Assembly: GCA_013399895.1 (NCBI GenBank)
Contig: VXBA01005475.1
Span: 118,037-182,036, forward strand
From: Serilophus lunatus
Taxonomy: Eukaryota; Chordata; Aves; Passeriformes; Eurylaimidae
Length of the DNA: 64,000 nucleotides
Reading direction: 5' to 3'
The notes below the pieces were generated by a model. That model ran no database searches. It saw only the letters and a list, made by a program, of their open reading frames with translations, and was not told the origin of the DNA. Made by a program: the position numbers and the translations under genes. Positions 25,158 to 37,554 of this stretch are shown piece by piece. Positions within the stretch are counted from its first letter, which is position 1. Every line of letters begins with the position of its first letter.

Positions 25158-26813
25158 TGAAACTTCTGGGTAGTTCAAGGGATCTAAGAGAGCTGTCACA
25201 ACCAGTTTTCCATCTCTAGTAGTGCTGACTGGTCTATGGGTTTAAATCCTGTTATTTAGGATGTGGTCATGTCTGCATAAACCCCTTGTACCTTGATCTC
25301 CCAGACTCTCTGTCTTGGATACAGCCTTTGTAATTGAATCAGTGGGGAATTCAAGAACATAATATGTTGCAACCACCTCACAGGAAAAGTTACTGTAATG
25401 GGACTACTGTATAGGATATATTTTTGATGGGAATCTTAAGTTTCTTTGGCACTTAGGCAAGTACATTATTTAATGAACCATGTTGATATATCATACACTC
25501 AGCATTTCAGTATTTGAGCCACTCAGCCAGGTAAGAATCACCTGAAAAACCCAATGAAGCCAGGCTCAATGACTAATTAGTCTGTAAGAAATAAGGCAGC
25601 AATACTGAAGAATAGTGTGAAAGCTACACTGCTTCAGGTAACATGTATCATTCATGGAGACAGCTGTGCCTTTCCATTCAAAGGTACCATATAATATTTA
25701 AATTAAAGGATTTTATAGAAACCTAAATTACATTTCATCCATCATTTCAAAACAGCCAAATGGGGGAATTAGAATAGAGGATTCTTAGCATTTGTTGTTT
25801 ATTTTGGATAGCAAAAGGCAAAGATAATTGTTGGCTTTTTTTAAATTACCAACTGTGTTTCAAGCAATTTACAAACATTTGGATTGTTTTAAAATTAAAT
25901 TACCTAATATTTGCCAGATTCCCACTGCCAGAAAAAACTATTTTGTGCAAAAAATGTTTGAGAGACTATTAAAGCCCACGAGATTCATAGCATTAAGAGT
26001 CCAAACATAGCTCATGTTTTGCAATATGCCATTAAAGAACAAATGGAAAAAAATTTGATTCCACACAGTAACAGAGACACTATTACAGCTTTCCACCTCT
26101 GAAAATACATCAGATATTCAGAACTTAGTAACACTGCTTAACAAAACAAGTAGTCTGTAAGAGGCTATAACAAAATAAAACTGATGAATTTCTCATAAAT
26201 TGTGAGAACAGTTCAACTCCCACAGCCACCTGGCACATCCAAGCTCAGCAGCCAAGAGTCCAGTGCATGAATAAAAGATCCAGAAAACTGCATTAGCAAG
26301 GCAATAACTGTGCAACATACTGTCACTGTTCAGTCTTCAGCAGTTAATTCCCTAGACCATAGAAAATGGAGAATATAACGTATGGAAGAATCATAAGCAA
26401 GAGCAAGAATTAAAGATGTTAATGCTTGTGTCCATAAACACGTGTCATAAACAGATAGGATTTATACATTCTAAATACCAAAAAGACAGGATTTCTTTTA
26501 CATATTGTTTGACATAGTACTGTTCCACAATGAAAAAAGACAAAGCTATTCCTTTCTGGCTAAAGCAAGGCCATGAATTACACTGCCCTTTCTGGAGAAA
26601 CCTCTAAAATCCAAAATTATTTTATGTTTTTCAATATTGTCATGTATCTGGGCTTAAATCTTACACCTCTAGCAAAAGTAAACACAACACAGAAAACAGA
26701 AATGTTTAGTTAAACTAGAGCAATTAAATTCAAAACTTAATACAGTCAGCTGTATCAAGTAAAAAGCTGAAGTCTGGCTGCATGAGATGTTTTTCACCAG
26801 ATTTGGAACTCAC

Positions 26814-27038
26814 TTTGCACAGTTTGTTAAGCATCATCACACGGCAAGACATTTTTCTCATCTTCAGCTTTTCCTCAATATCATTCAGTGCAGAGAGCCA
26901 GACATTCGTTTACGAAGAAGTTCTCCCATTCGTTATTAAACGCAGCTCCACATTTTCCTCGGCATTTTCTTCATTGTCAAAGGCCATTGGTGTCTGCCAC
27001 ACCTCCTCTTCATCATGTAAAATAACATTACACCATCT
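26814..27038 (-). pseudogene. Coding-like segment with good splice donor, one in-frame stop
   Basis: I do not recognise the product. On the minus strand one frame is open for 42 codons (27038 down to 26913), has a single TAA (26912-26910), then is open for 32 more codons. It ends exactly at a strong donor, AAA|GTGAGT, with the last exon base at 26814. The translated text is protein-like: LHDEEEVWQTPMAFDNEENA, then LSALNDIEEKLKMRKMSC and MLNKLCK before the donor. Upstream, a CTAAC branch-like motif and a TGTAG acceptor-like site lie next to 27039. It could be an exon with a premature stop, a decayed retrocopy, or chance. If genuine, the gene runs leftward. Confidence 0.3.
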
Positions 27039-29107
27039 CTACAGACTGGAAGCCTAAAGTTAGTCAAGTTTAGTTGCAATAAATGAAGAACAGGCTAAAG
27101 GCATATGCTCTTCTTTATCAGGAGGAGCAAGCAAAATTGTCAAAGTCTTGAGTCAGGAACTTTCTACAGTAGTTCTGTAATACACAGTAGTTTTCCAAAG
27201 GAAAATAAAGTATTTGTATATGCATCTACCTGGACAATGTTTTTTTTCAACTTAGACTCTAAATTTTCTCAACTGCTGAAAATTAAAAAACATTTAATTT
27301 TGCTTTCAAAGTAAAAACATGACTTTTTATCTAAGCCTGTGAGAAACACTGCTAAAATGTCACTGTTAAAATGGTGAGAAAGATAACGTTGCATCAGTAG
27401 CTGTGGGTTATAAAGGGTAAATCACTATTGTTTCAATGTGCCCTATGCACATTAAATGTTTTTCCTATTAACACCCGTATTCTATAATTATTCGATGGCC
27501 ACATTTCATAATTATTTTTCTACTTATTGGAAGCTAGTTTGCAAATGTGTAATTTCTGCTATGTAAGCATTTCAGGAGGAAAACTGCTCAAAGTCACACA
27601 GGGCTCCCTTATTCTTTGTATAAGCGTGACCCTAGTCACCAGTTTGGATCTTCATTTTCAAATTCAAGTTATTTTAACTCTACGGTGAGAGTCCTCCTAG
27701 CATATGAGCAACTGTCAGGAAACCAGCTGAACAGTAAACTTTCCTGTTCAAATGAAAAATTATAGATTAACTTAACACCTGTTCTGCTTTGTCTCTCCTC
27801 ATCCTTCTCCATGATCTAACTAAAATAACACACAGCTGAATCCTAGTAGAATAATGAATAGCAATCTTGATAGAGGAAATTTCTTTGATGTTGTAGGAAA
27901 TGGTAGTTTAAAAGAATTTAAATAAAATGTTATGCTAATTTGTGGCAAAAAAATAGGAATGCCTGAAAGAACAACGAACGCCAGCACACCTAAGAATTCA
28001 TAAGGCTGCCAGCATGCTATTTATTAATTTATCTTGTAATCTTGACATTTTCATAATAAATACATTATTGGATGGATTATCCATAGCATCTTTCAGACAA
28101 CTGAATTTGTTCACTCTCAGTAGGATGTACTTCCAATAGAATCACTTAAAAAGATCTCTCTCCTACTCAAGAAAATTTCCAGCCTGTGCCCCTGCAGCTA
28201 AAAGAACAGATGACTAGACTCAGACTAATAAATGATCAGTTTACTGCTGGTGAAAACACATTTAACACTTTTAGGCACCAAATTTCAAGTTAATTTCTTT
28301 ACATCAAATCAACATCAATTCATGTAAACAACATAAACTTTTTCCACTGTCTATTTGCTTCGGTAAAGTCTACTCCTCCAGACTGATCTAGGATGCCAAA
28401 CATTATTCTGCCTAGGTACAGCATGGCTTACACAGGCATCCCATTGAATTAACTTTTGTAATGTTATCGGCATGTTACTGTGTCCAGTCTCTCAGATTTC
28501 TTCACTACACCAACATGTAGACTCCACAGTACACACTTCAGCAGTTTTTGAGAACAGTGTACATAACACACTATTCACCTCTGAGCTGCACAATAGAAAA
28601 GAAAGCAAAAACTCCTCATGCTAGGGTGTGAAGTCTTTAGAATGGGGTAAGGAAAACAAACTGAGGCAGAACCATGGCCTCGTCATGACTCCTGTGCAGA
28701 ACTTGGAAACCTCTGCTACTATGTGTCTGTATTATAAGCAACCAACTAGGTTTTGCTTTGGCAAAACTTCTTCATCCCAATGGGAGAACTTTATGAGAAC
28801 CCAAGTTAAAAAAAAAACTAAAAACCCACAAAATTTAGAAAGAGTTCCCAAAGCCTAATAGCAAGCAATGACAGAGGCAAGGGTTCTCCATGAATGAAGA
28901 GTAGCTTATTTTACAGAGATGCCATGGAATAGAGGTGCAAGTCGAGCCATTTTTTTCCCCTTATTGATTCACCTGACACATGGCAAGAGATGGAAAAATC
29001 AAAGCAAGAAATTAACATTTACATAATCAGTAGACCACAGATTACTGTGAAATACACAAGCCTTTATCATTTCTCTCCAGCTCTAGTTTTTAAAACATGT
29101 AGCTCTT

Positions 29108-29128
29108 AAAAAAAAAAAAAAAAAAAAA
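29108..29128. repeat. Poly-A run (21 A)
   Basis: Uninterrupted A run. No coding remnant is recognised upstream. Confidence 0.9.
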
Positions 29129-29946
29129 GAAAGGATTCCTGTAAACCCCACAAGCCTCCCACACAGCTTTTTAAAAAATATTTGAGGAAGATGCAGCAAA
29201 ATCTTCTCCTTTTTTCATTTAAAACAAAACCAAGAACAACTTCTGGTACCACTTTGACCTGATAGCTATGGCATAAGTGTCTCCTGCAGGGAGATACAGA
29301 ACTGTAAGCCCCCCTCCCTCTCTGCCTCCGCTCCTCACAGCCTATTCATGCCCAACAGGCAACACCACTGACACATGCAGCATTCCAGGACTAATGCACT
29401 GAAGAAGCATAACAACATCTTGGTGATTGAGTTTCTCTGTTTTTTTCTGTTTTCATTTGGTTTTTTAAGTGTTTTTTTTTCTAGTACTTAACTGCTCACA
29501 GATGGGATATTTGCGAAAAACATATGCAACACCCCACAGAGACCCCATAAGACTCCCATAATCTTTAGTTACGTCAGGAGAAATGCATGCAATGGTTCAC
29601 TGGTGAGCAGATGCTGATTGTTGTCTGTGTATAGAAAAAGTTGCTCCATTGTTGCAGTGTTTTTATAACAAAGCTTAGAGGGAGGAAGGTCCTTTTGTCT
29701 TTAAACAAAGCTGTCTTCACTCACATTGTTACTTTCATATCCAAATATTCACCAACACCAACGTTCAGCAGCATGCTGAGCAGCCTGCCCAGCAGTGAGG
29801 CTGCAGGGTCAGGGTGTCACTAGCATCCATTCAGGTCCTTCCAGGATGATTTAGGAGCCAAGGGGCTCTCAGGATGTGTCCTCTCCCTGATGGGATGGCA
29901 GCCACAGGCAGGTATGTGTGGGTTTCTTGTAGCCTTCAGGAGCTGC

Positions 29947-29993
29947 CAGTGATTAGTCTTTCTATCCTGAGTGTCACTAGGGCCTAATCACTG
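29947..29993. repeat. Perfect 10-bp inverted repeat, 27-base spacer
   Basis: CAGTGATTAG (29947-29956) is the exact reverse complement of CTAATCACTG (29984-29993). No element boundaries or target duplications are seen around it. Confidence 0.7.
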
Positions 29994-31544
29994 TCCTTTG
30001 CCTCTTGATCCCAGGTCTAGGGAAAAGCTACATTTAGACCTGTTCGTTCCTATAGTCCCTTTCCAGCAATTTATTCCTCCTGGTGCTTATACACCCACAC
30101 ACTCCTAACCAGATCATCTTTAACAATGCTATTGCTATCTTCTACACTTGCAGTAGGAGGGATCAGATTCCACTGATTTATTCCAGGTATATCTTAGTCC
30201 ATGGCTAGTATGGGAGAATATGGGAGGATATCTTCAGGAAAATAGAAACCATTCTGGGTAAGCATGCAACAAATAGCCTTTTACAGAATTTTCTTCCTAA
30301 TCCCTTTGTACTTAGCAGACACCCTAAAGTAGAAGGACATATTTTCTGTTTTAATCCCTTCTAAGGAAACATATTTTTTCTATTTACAGTTTTTTTAAGG
30401 CCTGGTAATCTTTTTGCCCTCCAAATCTAATTTTTTTTTTTTTTTTTACAGAAGTTTATCACCAGTTACTTAATCCTCATACAAATAAGTTAATCAGACT
30501 TCCTTATATGAAGAAATAGGATTTGACAACATTGTAAGGTCCATTATTTTGTTCCAGAAAGATATCAGCCAGGCACAAGAGCATAAAGATTTCCACAATC
30601 CCATGCACACAAAGCTGACTCCCGCTGCATTCATTGCTTGCAGCCTACTTACTTCACTGCTTTGGCTTCTCATCTCACATTAGGAGAGTAGAGGGCCAAA
30701 TGCAGGATAGTGCATTATATTGGAAAAAGCAACAGTCTTATATTAAAAGTTTTATCTGCAAATTTACAGTTCCTAGCTGTGTAGATATTTCAGTTTGCTT
30801 GATTCTTTTCAAAGCATTCCTTGATGTAATTCAGAATCTGCCTTCCAGCTGAACTGGTTTCTTGTGCAGCTATAGCTGATGTGTTTATTCACTAGCTTTA
30901 GTGAAGCCCTAGGCACAGTGACAGCATGAATAATATGCAAAGTAAAGCCCAACATGCTCAAGAAACACCATAGTTTATTACAGAAAATAAAGAAGTTGGA
31001 GTGGTTGTTAGGTGTCCCCCTTTCATTTTTAAGAAACATGTACAATCTTCATAGACAGGATAAGCAAGATCCTTATGTTTCCCTAGATGTGTGCATATTG
31101 GATCATAAATGAGCAAAATAGGTACTGCATGTTCTACTCAAACACTGCCATAAAAATGCATATACTTCTATGAGTTTAGATTTAGGGAAATAAACTACTT
31201 GAATTTTAGCTCTAAAAGTTAATTCATTCTCTATGATCTCCAGTAATTATGCTCATAACTTATACAGTGGAAAGGAGGTCACACAAACCCTGTCAAAACA
31301 TAATTGGAAGCAACAGTCTGAATTCATTAGTCCTATAAACTTTGAATTTAGTACTGCAGTATAACATAAGCAGTAACAAGTATTCTTATCAAGCTTAAAC
31401 ACCTTTAGATTTTCAGCCAAACATCTTTCATGTGTAGTGGGACTTATCCTCTATACTAGATAAAGAGATTCCTCACCTATACTACCTCCTCTACCCTCTC
31501 ATCTGCCTCTAAGAACAGTTTACCTAGTATTTTTCACATCAGTC

Positions 31545-31690
31545 ATTATTTTAGAGAATTCAGGGTTAGAAGAACTTTGGAGGTGGGAGGAGATCTTTCT
31601 AGTGTGCTACTGTTTAACACTCATTTAAAGCAGGGAAAGAAAAGCTACCAGGTGTTTCATCTTCTCATCTTCTAATGTCTCAATAATAAA
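31545..31690 (-). mobile_element. CR1 LINE 3' fragment, old
   Basis: On the given strand GGGTTAGAAGAACTTTGGAGG followed by a TTAAAGCAGGGAAAG block matches the complement of a CR1 3' UTR and the start of the ORF2 C-terminus. It is short and diverged, with no tail octamers left. Confidence 0.55.
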
Positions 31691-33504
31691 AATTAAAATA
31701 GATACTATCCTTCACTATAAACTAAAACCATATATAAGAGGTTCTGGAAAGCTATAAAGAAGTATAAGGGTTTCTTCCCTTGTTTTTTTAGTTATTAAAG
31801 AGAAAGGAGAAAATATTTTGTACATAGATTTTTAACACAACTAATGCATGGGATTTCCTAATTGCCTTGTGACTTAAGCTAATTGCAAAGTTACCCTTAA
31901 ATAAATATCACAATATAATTTTTGCTAATTATGTTGTGGTATTCTTCAATTTAAGAAGGGCATAGCAGGGTTAAATACACAGCAAAAAAAACCTTAAGAA
32001 CCTTGATGGCCCCCGTATCACAATGTTTCACAGCTTCCCACTGGACATCGAAATCACTGAGAAATAAGCACTATATTTTTCTGAAGTACAGTGGAAACAG
32101 GATAAAATCAATGCACATAATAGCTGATGAAGGCAGTTATTGAACCAGACACTTAAAAAATATTTCAGAATTATTATGCTACTTTTTAAACATCTGAACA
32201 TTATATGGCAGACTCAATATATAGGGTCTCCATAATGTATAATGTAATTTTTCTGATTTTTAAAAAACATTTACAGAGTAAATAGCAACACCCACAATTA
32301 AACTGAAGTGCCTGACATCATTAGGCAGTATATTCACAGTCACTCCTCCATTAACTTTCTCTTCAACAATCAAAGATTATTTACACATGCTAAAAATCAG
32401 CAGCAGACATACTTTACTTAATAAAAAGTGGTACCATAAAAAGAAATGGACAAAACAGAAAAAAAAAAAAACAGAAAAAAGATAGACGGACAAAACACTA
32501 AAGAAATTGGAAATAATGCAGCAATTAAAAAAATTACCAAAAACCCTCAACAACAAAACCTCCATCCCCAAACAAACAAAAATACACAGTAAGAGCAAAA
32601 TAAAACACATAATTTTACTGTAGATTAAAAAGTTTGTTCCTTACTTAGCCTTCTAACATCTTGACTGAGCTAATGGAGTGCTACAAATAAACATTTAGCA
32701 ACAATGAACCAGTCATTACTATCCTATACTGAAGATCCTTGTGATGAACAGTATTTCTTCTAGGACTGTAATAGGGAAAAAAATTTCCGAAAAGCAGATA
32801 TGACCATGCAGTTTGCTACCACAACAGCTACATCCAGCCATAAGGGCTCTCCCTGCCAGGACACACTTGATTGAAAATCTTACACACAGTTCTTCTCTTT
32901 TATTCCTGTCTTCCTGTCTTTAATGTCTTTCTTCCTTGTAAAACCTGATGCTTTGCCAACACAAAAATCTTTCAGGTTTCTCTGGGGACCTCCTAAGAGG
33001 GGAAGATCTAGGGAGATGTATGTCAAAACTTCTTGTCCCCTCAGAACTATATGGTCAAAGCAGCCATTTTCATTTCAATCCATGAGTTCTCCTCACTGCT
33101 TTCATCCCACATGCACAAACAACTAGGCAAATGTGCCTGGATTCACTGTAGGTAGAATCATACTCACAGCAGGTAATGTTGGTTGTGCCAGAACTGCAGG
33201 GATACATGCAGAGATGACTTCCATCATCAGCAAGAACCTGGAGTCCCACAGTTAGCAAAATACTTCCATCTTATACTTGAGGATTCCCTTCAGTGGAACA
33301 GGACATGCAAGGAGAAAGCCGGACACAGAAGCCAGAGTACTCCCAAAACCTGGCAGTAATCTATTGCAACAGATGGGTAATGCATAGTAAGACCACCAGC
33401 TCTGAGAAAATCTCACTTTTTCAGGTCCTGAAGAGACCACTGGGACTTAGCAGGGGAGTAAGAAAAAAAAAGGCACATTCTGTTCAGCTAAAACACACTG
33501 CTAC
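31691..33504. other. AT-rich unique sequence
   Basis: Nothing recognised apart from an A13 run near 32459-32471 in a longer A-rich patch (32400-32610), which produces a meaningless phenylalanine-rich minus-strand frame. Confidence 0.5.
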
Positions 33505-34235
33505 TTTCATAGAAATGTTTGGGTTGGAAGAGAGTAAAAGTCATTTCGGGCAAGGGTACCTTCTCATAGACTGGGTTGCTCAGAGCTCTATCCAGCCTGG
33601 CCTTGAACACTGTCAGAGACAGGGCATTCACAGTTTCTTCTAGCAACGAGTTCCACTGCCTCACCATACTCACTGTGAAGAATTTCTTCTTAATATATAA
33701 TCTAAACTGATCCCCTTGCAATTTAAACCCATAATCCCTTGTCTTGTCAGTACAGGACCTTATAAAAAGTCCCTCTCTGGCTTTCTTGTAGGCCCCTTAA
33801 GGTCTCCCCAGAGCCTTCTCTTGTCCAAGCTGAAAAACTCCAAACCTCTTGGCCTTCCCTCATAGGAGAGATGCTCTATCTCTCAAATCATCTTTGTAGT
33901 CCACCTCTGGACTCACTCCAAGAGATCCGTACCCTTCTTACATTTGACGCCTCAGAGCTGGATGCAATACTCTAGGTGGGGTCTTATGGGAGCAGATTAA
34001 AGGGGCAGAATCACCTTCCTTGACCTGCTGGCCACGCTGCTTTTAACACAGCCCCAGACACAGTTGACTTTCTGGGCTGCAAGCACACATTGCCAAGTCA
34101 TGTCAGCTTTTTGTCCCACAACACTCCCAAGTCCTTGTCTACAGGGCTGCTCTCAATCCATTCTCCACCCAGTCTGTACGTGTGCTTGGGATTGCCCTGA
34201 CCCAGGTGCATTTTGTTTAGAACACATTAAAAATA
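33505..34235 (-). mobile_element. CR1 LINE fragment, 3' UTR plus ORF2 C-terminus
   Basis: Minus-strand CR1 with clear order. The 3' tail side is CATAGAAATGTTTGGGTTGG (33509). Next come the ORF2 C-terminal remnant (frame 33721-33488 includes FRLYIKKKFFTVSMVRQWNSL) and the GTCCCTCTCTGGCTTTCTTG block (33770). GACCTGCTGGCCACGCTG (34023) and CCAAGTCCTTGTCTACAGGG (34128) lie further towards the 5' side. Length is about 730 bases, 5'-truncated, with frame breaks. Confidence 0.9.
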
Positions 34236-36218
34236 CAGAGAATCTGGTATACACTGTCCTTCGACATGACAAAAATAATATGAGGACAGCTTTCACACTC
34301 AAAGTGAAATACACCTCAGCCAACAGGTCTAGAAGAGAGCTTATGCTTCACAGCAGCCCTTGTAAAGCCTTCAAAATATTAGCAAGGTAGGATTCATATA
34401 ATCCAAAGACTTTCTGCTGAATATATGAAAAGGGCATATTTCACAGCTAGAGCAGAAACCCAAGCTCCTCACATCAGCAAAAAAGCCCAGCAAAACACAA
34501 AAATGCAGAGGTGGCCTTTGCTTGCTGACTCCAGCTAAGATGCTTGGCTGCATTGATGGACCATGTAATAGACTTGCTGCTTTGATGAATATTTACCCTT
34601 AAAGACCTTTCCTTCACCTTCTCAAAAAATTTCTAAAAAATACCGTAGGATGTTATTTGCAGCACAGTGCCTCTGCTTGGTCAAAATTTGCTAAAACACT
34701 TAAGTGGAATATAATTTTTACAGTTGGGGAAAAATATGGATATTTGTGAAATATCCCACTGAAGAGAGAAGCAAAGAATAGAACAATCTTTCAAAAGTAT
34801 TTTTGCATCATGCTAAAAACCATCTAATACATAAAATGCAATGCCTCTGCTATTGAAACAGTTCGATTTAACTTCTCTATTTTACCAAAATTTCAGTGAC
34901 TCTGCATCTCGAAAGTTTGACCTTAATACAAATTTCTGTTCCTTTTTAGCACTTGTGATACTTAAGCTTACTAAACAGTAAGTTAACTATCTGGTAAAGA
35001 TCATTTCAATTTATGAAAGGTTGAAGGTTATGAATGAGTGGATTTATTTAAAGGTATGCTTGAAAATTTATATTGACATTTGAACATGAGCTTACTCTGT
35101 GCACACCAAAAAAGCTTGGCTCTTTCACCAAGACACCTGAACAATCACACACTTCTAAATCACAGCAAGCAGATGGAGTAATTTATACTTTCCAAAAATT
35201 AGCTGCAGCCGCTTATTAAAGCTCTGTAGTAAATGTGCAACTTCATGTTCTTCCTCAAACTTCAAAATAAATATGACATTAAATCAAAGGACACATTTTA
35301 ATATAACATTTAGGAACTAATTTTGACTAATTTTAACTGACTTCTGAACAGTGTCTGAACTGGATGCAAATGACAAATAGTTGACTTTTATCAGCAAGTG
35401 TTGTTCCTGCATCATAGATATACTCACATAAGCCTGAAAAAATACACTCTGTCTCTTCATAAAGTGGAAGCAGCTGCAATGACAACTCATTTTTGGCAAC
35501 TTTAGTCCCTATCTACTTATAAATACCAGAAGCAGCCTCAATCACATATTAAAACTAATTAACAAACCCACTAAACTACACCATAGCAAATACAAATGCC
35601 AGCTTCATCACTGAGAGCAAATATCTAACACTTGCACTGCATTTCCACAGCAATCTTGAAATAATTTTATGGAAGAGAGTAAGCAGATCTATCTGACCAT
35701 CTCAGACATACACATGGATCTTTTACCTCATCTTTTTTATTTCATTGCAAAGACAGGTAATCCGAACCCTGTGACTTAGACCACAGTATGAAAATAAAAA
35801 TAGTTATTGCAGGAGCATTGCAACTCAGCAGAACTTACAGTACTGAAAGTAAGAGTCCATCTTCATGCAGTGCACAATGGGTGATTTATGAATTTTCTTC
35901 CATAAATTCATGCTAGGCAAGAGAATCTTCTATGTTCATTACAAGAGAGCACACTGTGATTGAGACCCCAGAACAGAGGCAGAAGCATGAAATGCTGTAA
36001 CAACAGCATTACCAGTACAACACAAGACAAGAACAAAGCAAATCCTTCTCATGTGACTTGCTTGCCTCTGTAGTGGAGGGGCTTGAGAAGAACAGTGTTG
36101 AATAGATCCTGATTCATGAAGAATATAAATATCTTCTTCAGTGGGTCTGAAACAGATCACATCTTGAAATAATGAAAATTATGATTTTTGGTCAATCAGC
36201 ACTGAGCACTTCCAAAGC
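34236..36218. other. AT-rich unique sequence
   Basis: No gene, repeat family or RNA gene recognised. Confidence 0.5.
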
Positions 36219-36228
36219 ACGTTAAAAA
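36219..36228. repeat. Candidate left target-site duplication
   Basis: ACGTTAAAAA here matches ACGATAAAAA at 37555-37564 at nine of ten bases. Together they bracket the GC-rich block. Ten bases is long for a retroviral target duplication (usually 4-6), so the pair may be coincidental. Confidence 0.3.
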
Positions 36229-36246
36229 TGAGGAAACCACTTCTTG

Positions 36247-36345
36247 CGGTCTGAGGGGTGCTGGGGTCTCTTTTGGGGTTGTTGGGGGGGCCTTTGGGTC
36301 TCGGGGTGGTCTTGGGGGAGGTCCTTGGGCTTTGGGATGGGGAGA
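36247..36345 (+). repeat. G-run cluster, quadruplex-prone
   Basis: Repeated runs of three to seven G separated by short loops (GGGG, GGGG, GGGGGGG, GGG, GGGG, GGGGG, GGG, GGG, GGGG). The text is loosely repetitive with TTGGG and GGTCT units. This exceeds the requirement of four G-tracts several times over. Confidence 0.7.
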
Positions 36346-36881
36346 ATGGGTAAGGAGTACCCACTTACCCTGTCTGTATAAAATCCTGTCTTCCTTAAGG
36401 GAAGGGGGGCTGGGATCTTGGTGTTTGAACCTACAAGGCTCTGCTGCTGTGGTCGCTTCCCTCCGTCCTGGATCGGGGCTGGGGGTGGCAGCGGAGTGGT
36501 GGCAAGAAGGCACAGGAACAAAGCCGCAGCAAGGCTGGGACTGGCCCAGTACTTCATGCAGTGCAGCGGCTCCCAAAGCAGCAGCGGCGCAGGTGGTGAC
36601 TCTGGCCAGCGGCAGTGCCACCGCGTTCCCAACATGGGCGGCCACGGTGACATCGTGGTCCCGGCATGGCAGGTGGCATGGCGTTGGAGCGCATGGCCTC
36701 GCGCCGCTATGGGGGAGGGGGCCGACAGGGGGGTCCCCCAGTCCTGGCGCAGGCGGCAGCCCAAGAGCGCGGCCACGGGAGCACCCTGGCGGCCCCAGAG
36801 GTCCCTCTTGTGGGGGACCCCTGGAGGTGGCGATGGTAGTCACTCCAGGCCGTCCCCAGAGTGCCTGCAGCCAGAAAAAAA

Positions 36882-36934
36882 AAGATGGCACCTCGAGCCC
36901 TGAACACGCGGTCTCCGGAAGGAACCGCCATTTT
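36882..36934. promoter_or_regulatory. Two YY1-like sites in opposite orientation
   Basis: AAGATGGC at 36882-36889 and GCCATTTT at 36927-36934 both match the YY1 core, on opposite strands. They lie 95 and 50 bases upstream of the CCAAT box. A CCGGAA Ets-like core sits between them (36915-36920). Such combinations are typical of CpG-rich promoters and of some LTRs. These are motif matches only. Confidence 0.45.
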
Positions 36935-36981
36935 GGCTGTAGTGAAGACCCCGGAAAAAAGGCGGAGCTCGGCTCTGCTGG

Positions 36982-37048
36982 CCAATGGGGAGACAGCTCG
37001 GCCAGGAAGAAGACAGCAAGATTCGCATGAGACCTAGAGGGCTTAAAA
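36982..37048 (+). promoter_or_regulatory. CCAAT box and TTAAAA box pair
   Basis: GGCCAATGGG at 36980-36989 is a good CCAAT box. GCTTAAAAGG at 37041-37050 is a TATA-like element. The spacing and order suit plus-strand transcription starting near 37070-37080 in the pyrimidine-rich CTCCTTCTCTTCAG. Confidence 0.5.
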
Positions 37049-37487
37049 GGCCGAGCACAGAGGTCCTCCTTCTCTTCAGCTTCCTGTCCAGGGGAGAAGC
37101 ACACAGCCCCTCTCCTCCTGGGTCTCAGACCACGCGGCGTGACTCCACCCCTTCCTCTTGGCACCAAAGCGAAGTCTAGCTTGATAGCAAGTAGCCACTT
37201 CCCGAAGGTGTCCTGGGAGGGAATCGCTTTTCACTTCTTTTTGTGTTTTGCAGAAAACCTTGAGGGCCGGGAGTGACACCACCAGAGAGGGAGGGAGAGA
37301 GATGGCTTCCCTACCCTTCCCTCTGTTTTCTCAGCCAGTCACCTAGCTTGGAAAGCAGTTTCTTTTTTTGTTTTTCTTTTTTGTCCTTTTTCCCCTATTT
37401 TTTTGTTTTCTGTGTGTCAAGATATTCCCTGTCTAAAATTTTAAGTCCTCATAAGTTGTCCCTTTTTCCCTATTTTAAACCCCAAGT

Positions 37488-37493
37488 AATAAA
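37488..37493 (+). terminator. Polyadenylation signal AATAAA in the LTR-like block
   Basis: AATAAA followed within 20-30 bases by TTTTGTTCAGTTTTCC, a T/G-rich downstream element. It lies about 415 bases after the predicted start, which would define a long R region. Confidence 0.5.
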
Positions 37494-37554
37494 CTGTTCT
37501 CCTGCTGCTAGTTTTGTTCAGTTTTCCATCATCTTTATTGTGCATGCCCCTTAG

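Larger units (their letters stand above)
20521..26813. other. AT-rich unique sequence
   Basis: No gene recognised. It holds an A22 run (21544-21565), an A/C-rich tract (22709-22754), T runs near 24535-24559, and a T/G-rich tract (25078-25157). The open frames on both strands are short and compositionally random. Confidence 0.5.
27039..31544. other. AT-rich unique sequence
   Basis: No gene recognised. Noted here are an A21 run (29108-29128), a 10-bp inverted repeat (29947-29993) and a T17 run followed by ACAG (30431-30451). The stretch around 29750-30120 is less AT-rich than its flanks but shows no family I know. Confidence 0.5.
36229..37554 (+). mobile_element. GC-rich block, probable solo LTR of an endogenous retrovirus
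   Basis: About 1.3 kb of GC- and CpG-rich sequence set sharply into AT-rich DNA. It begins TGAGG. On the plus strand it has CCAAT (36982-36986), TTAAAA (37043-37048) 60 bases later, a likely start near 37072 and AATAAA at 37488-37493 followed by a T/G-rich stretch. That is the U3-R-U5 order of an LTR, with an unusually long U3 and R. No gag, pol or env remnant is seen, so it would be a solo LTR left by recombination. Against this, the right end does not show a clean terminal CA. A CpG-island promoter of a noncoding gene, or a GC-rich retrocopy, are the alternatives. Confidence 0.5.

Noticed and set aside
30431..30451. T17 followed by ACAG, an ideal-looking splice acceptor
   Set aside because: The following sequence is closed in the relevant frames within a few codons and shows no protein-like text. 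More likely a homopolymer.
36196..37167. Minus-strand open frame of 323 codons, the longest in the window
   Set aside because: It lies wholly in the GC-rich block, where stops are rare by composition. It is P/A/R/G-rich without domain structure, and overlapping frames on the plus strand (232 and 161 codons) are equally open.
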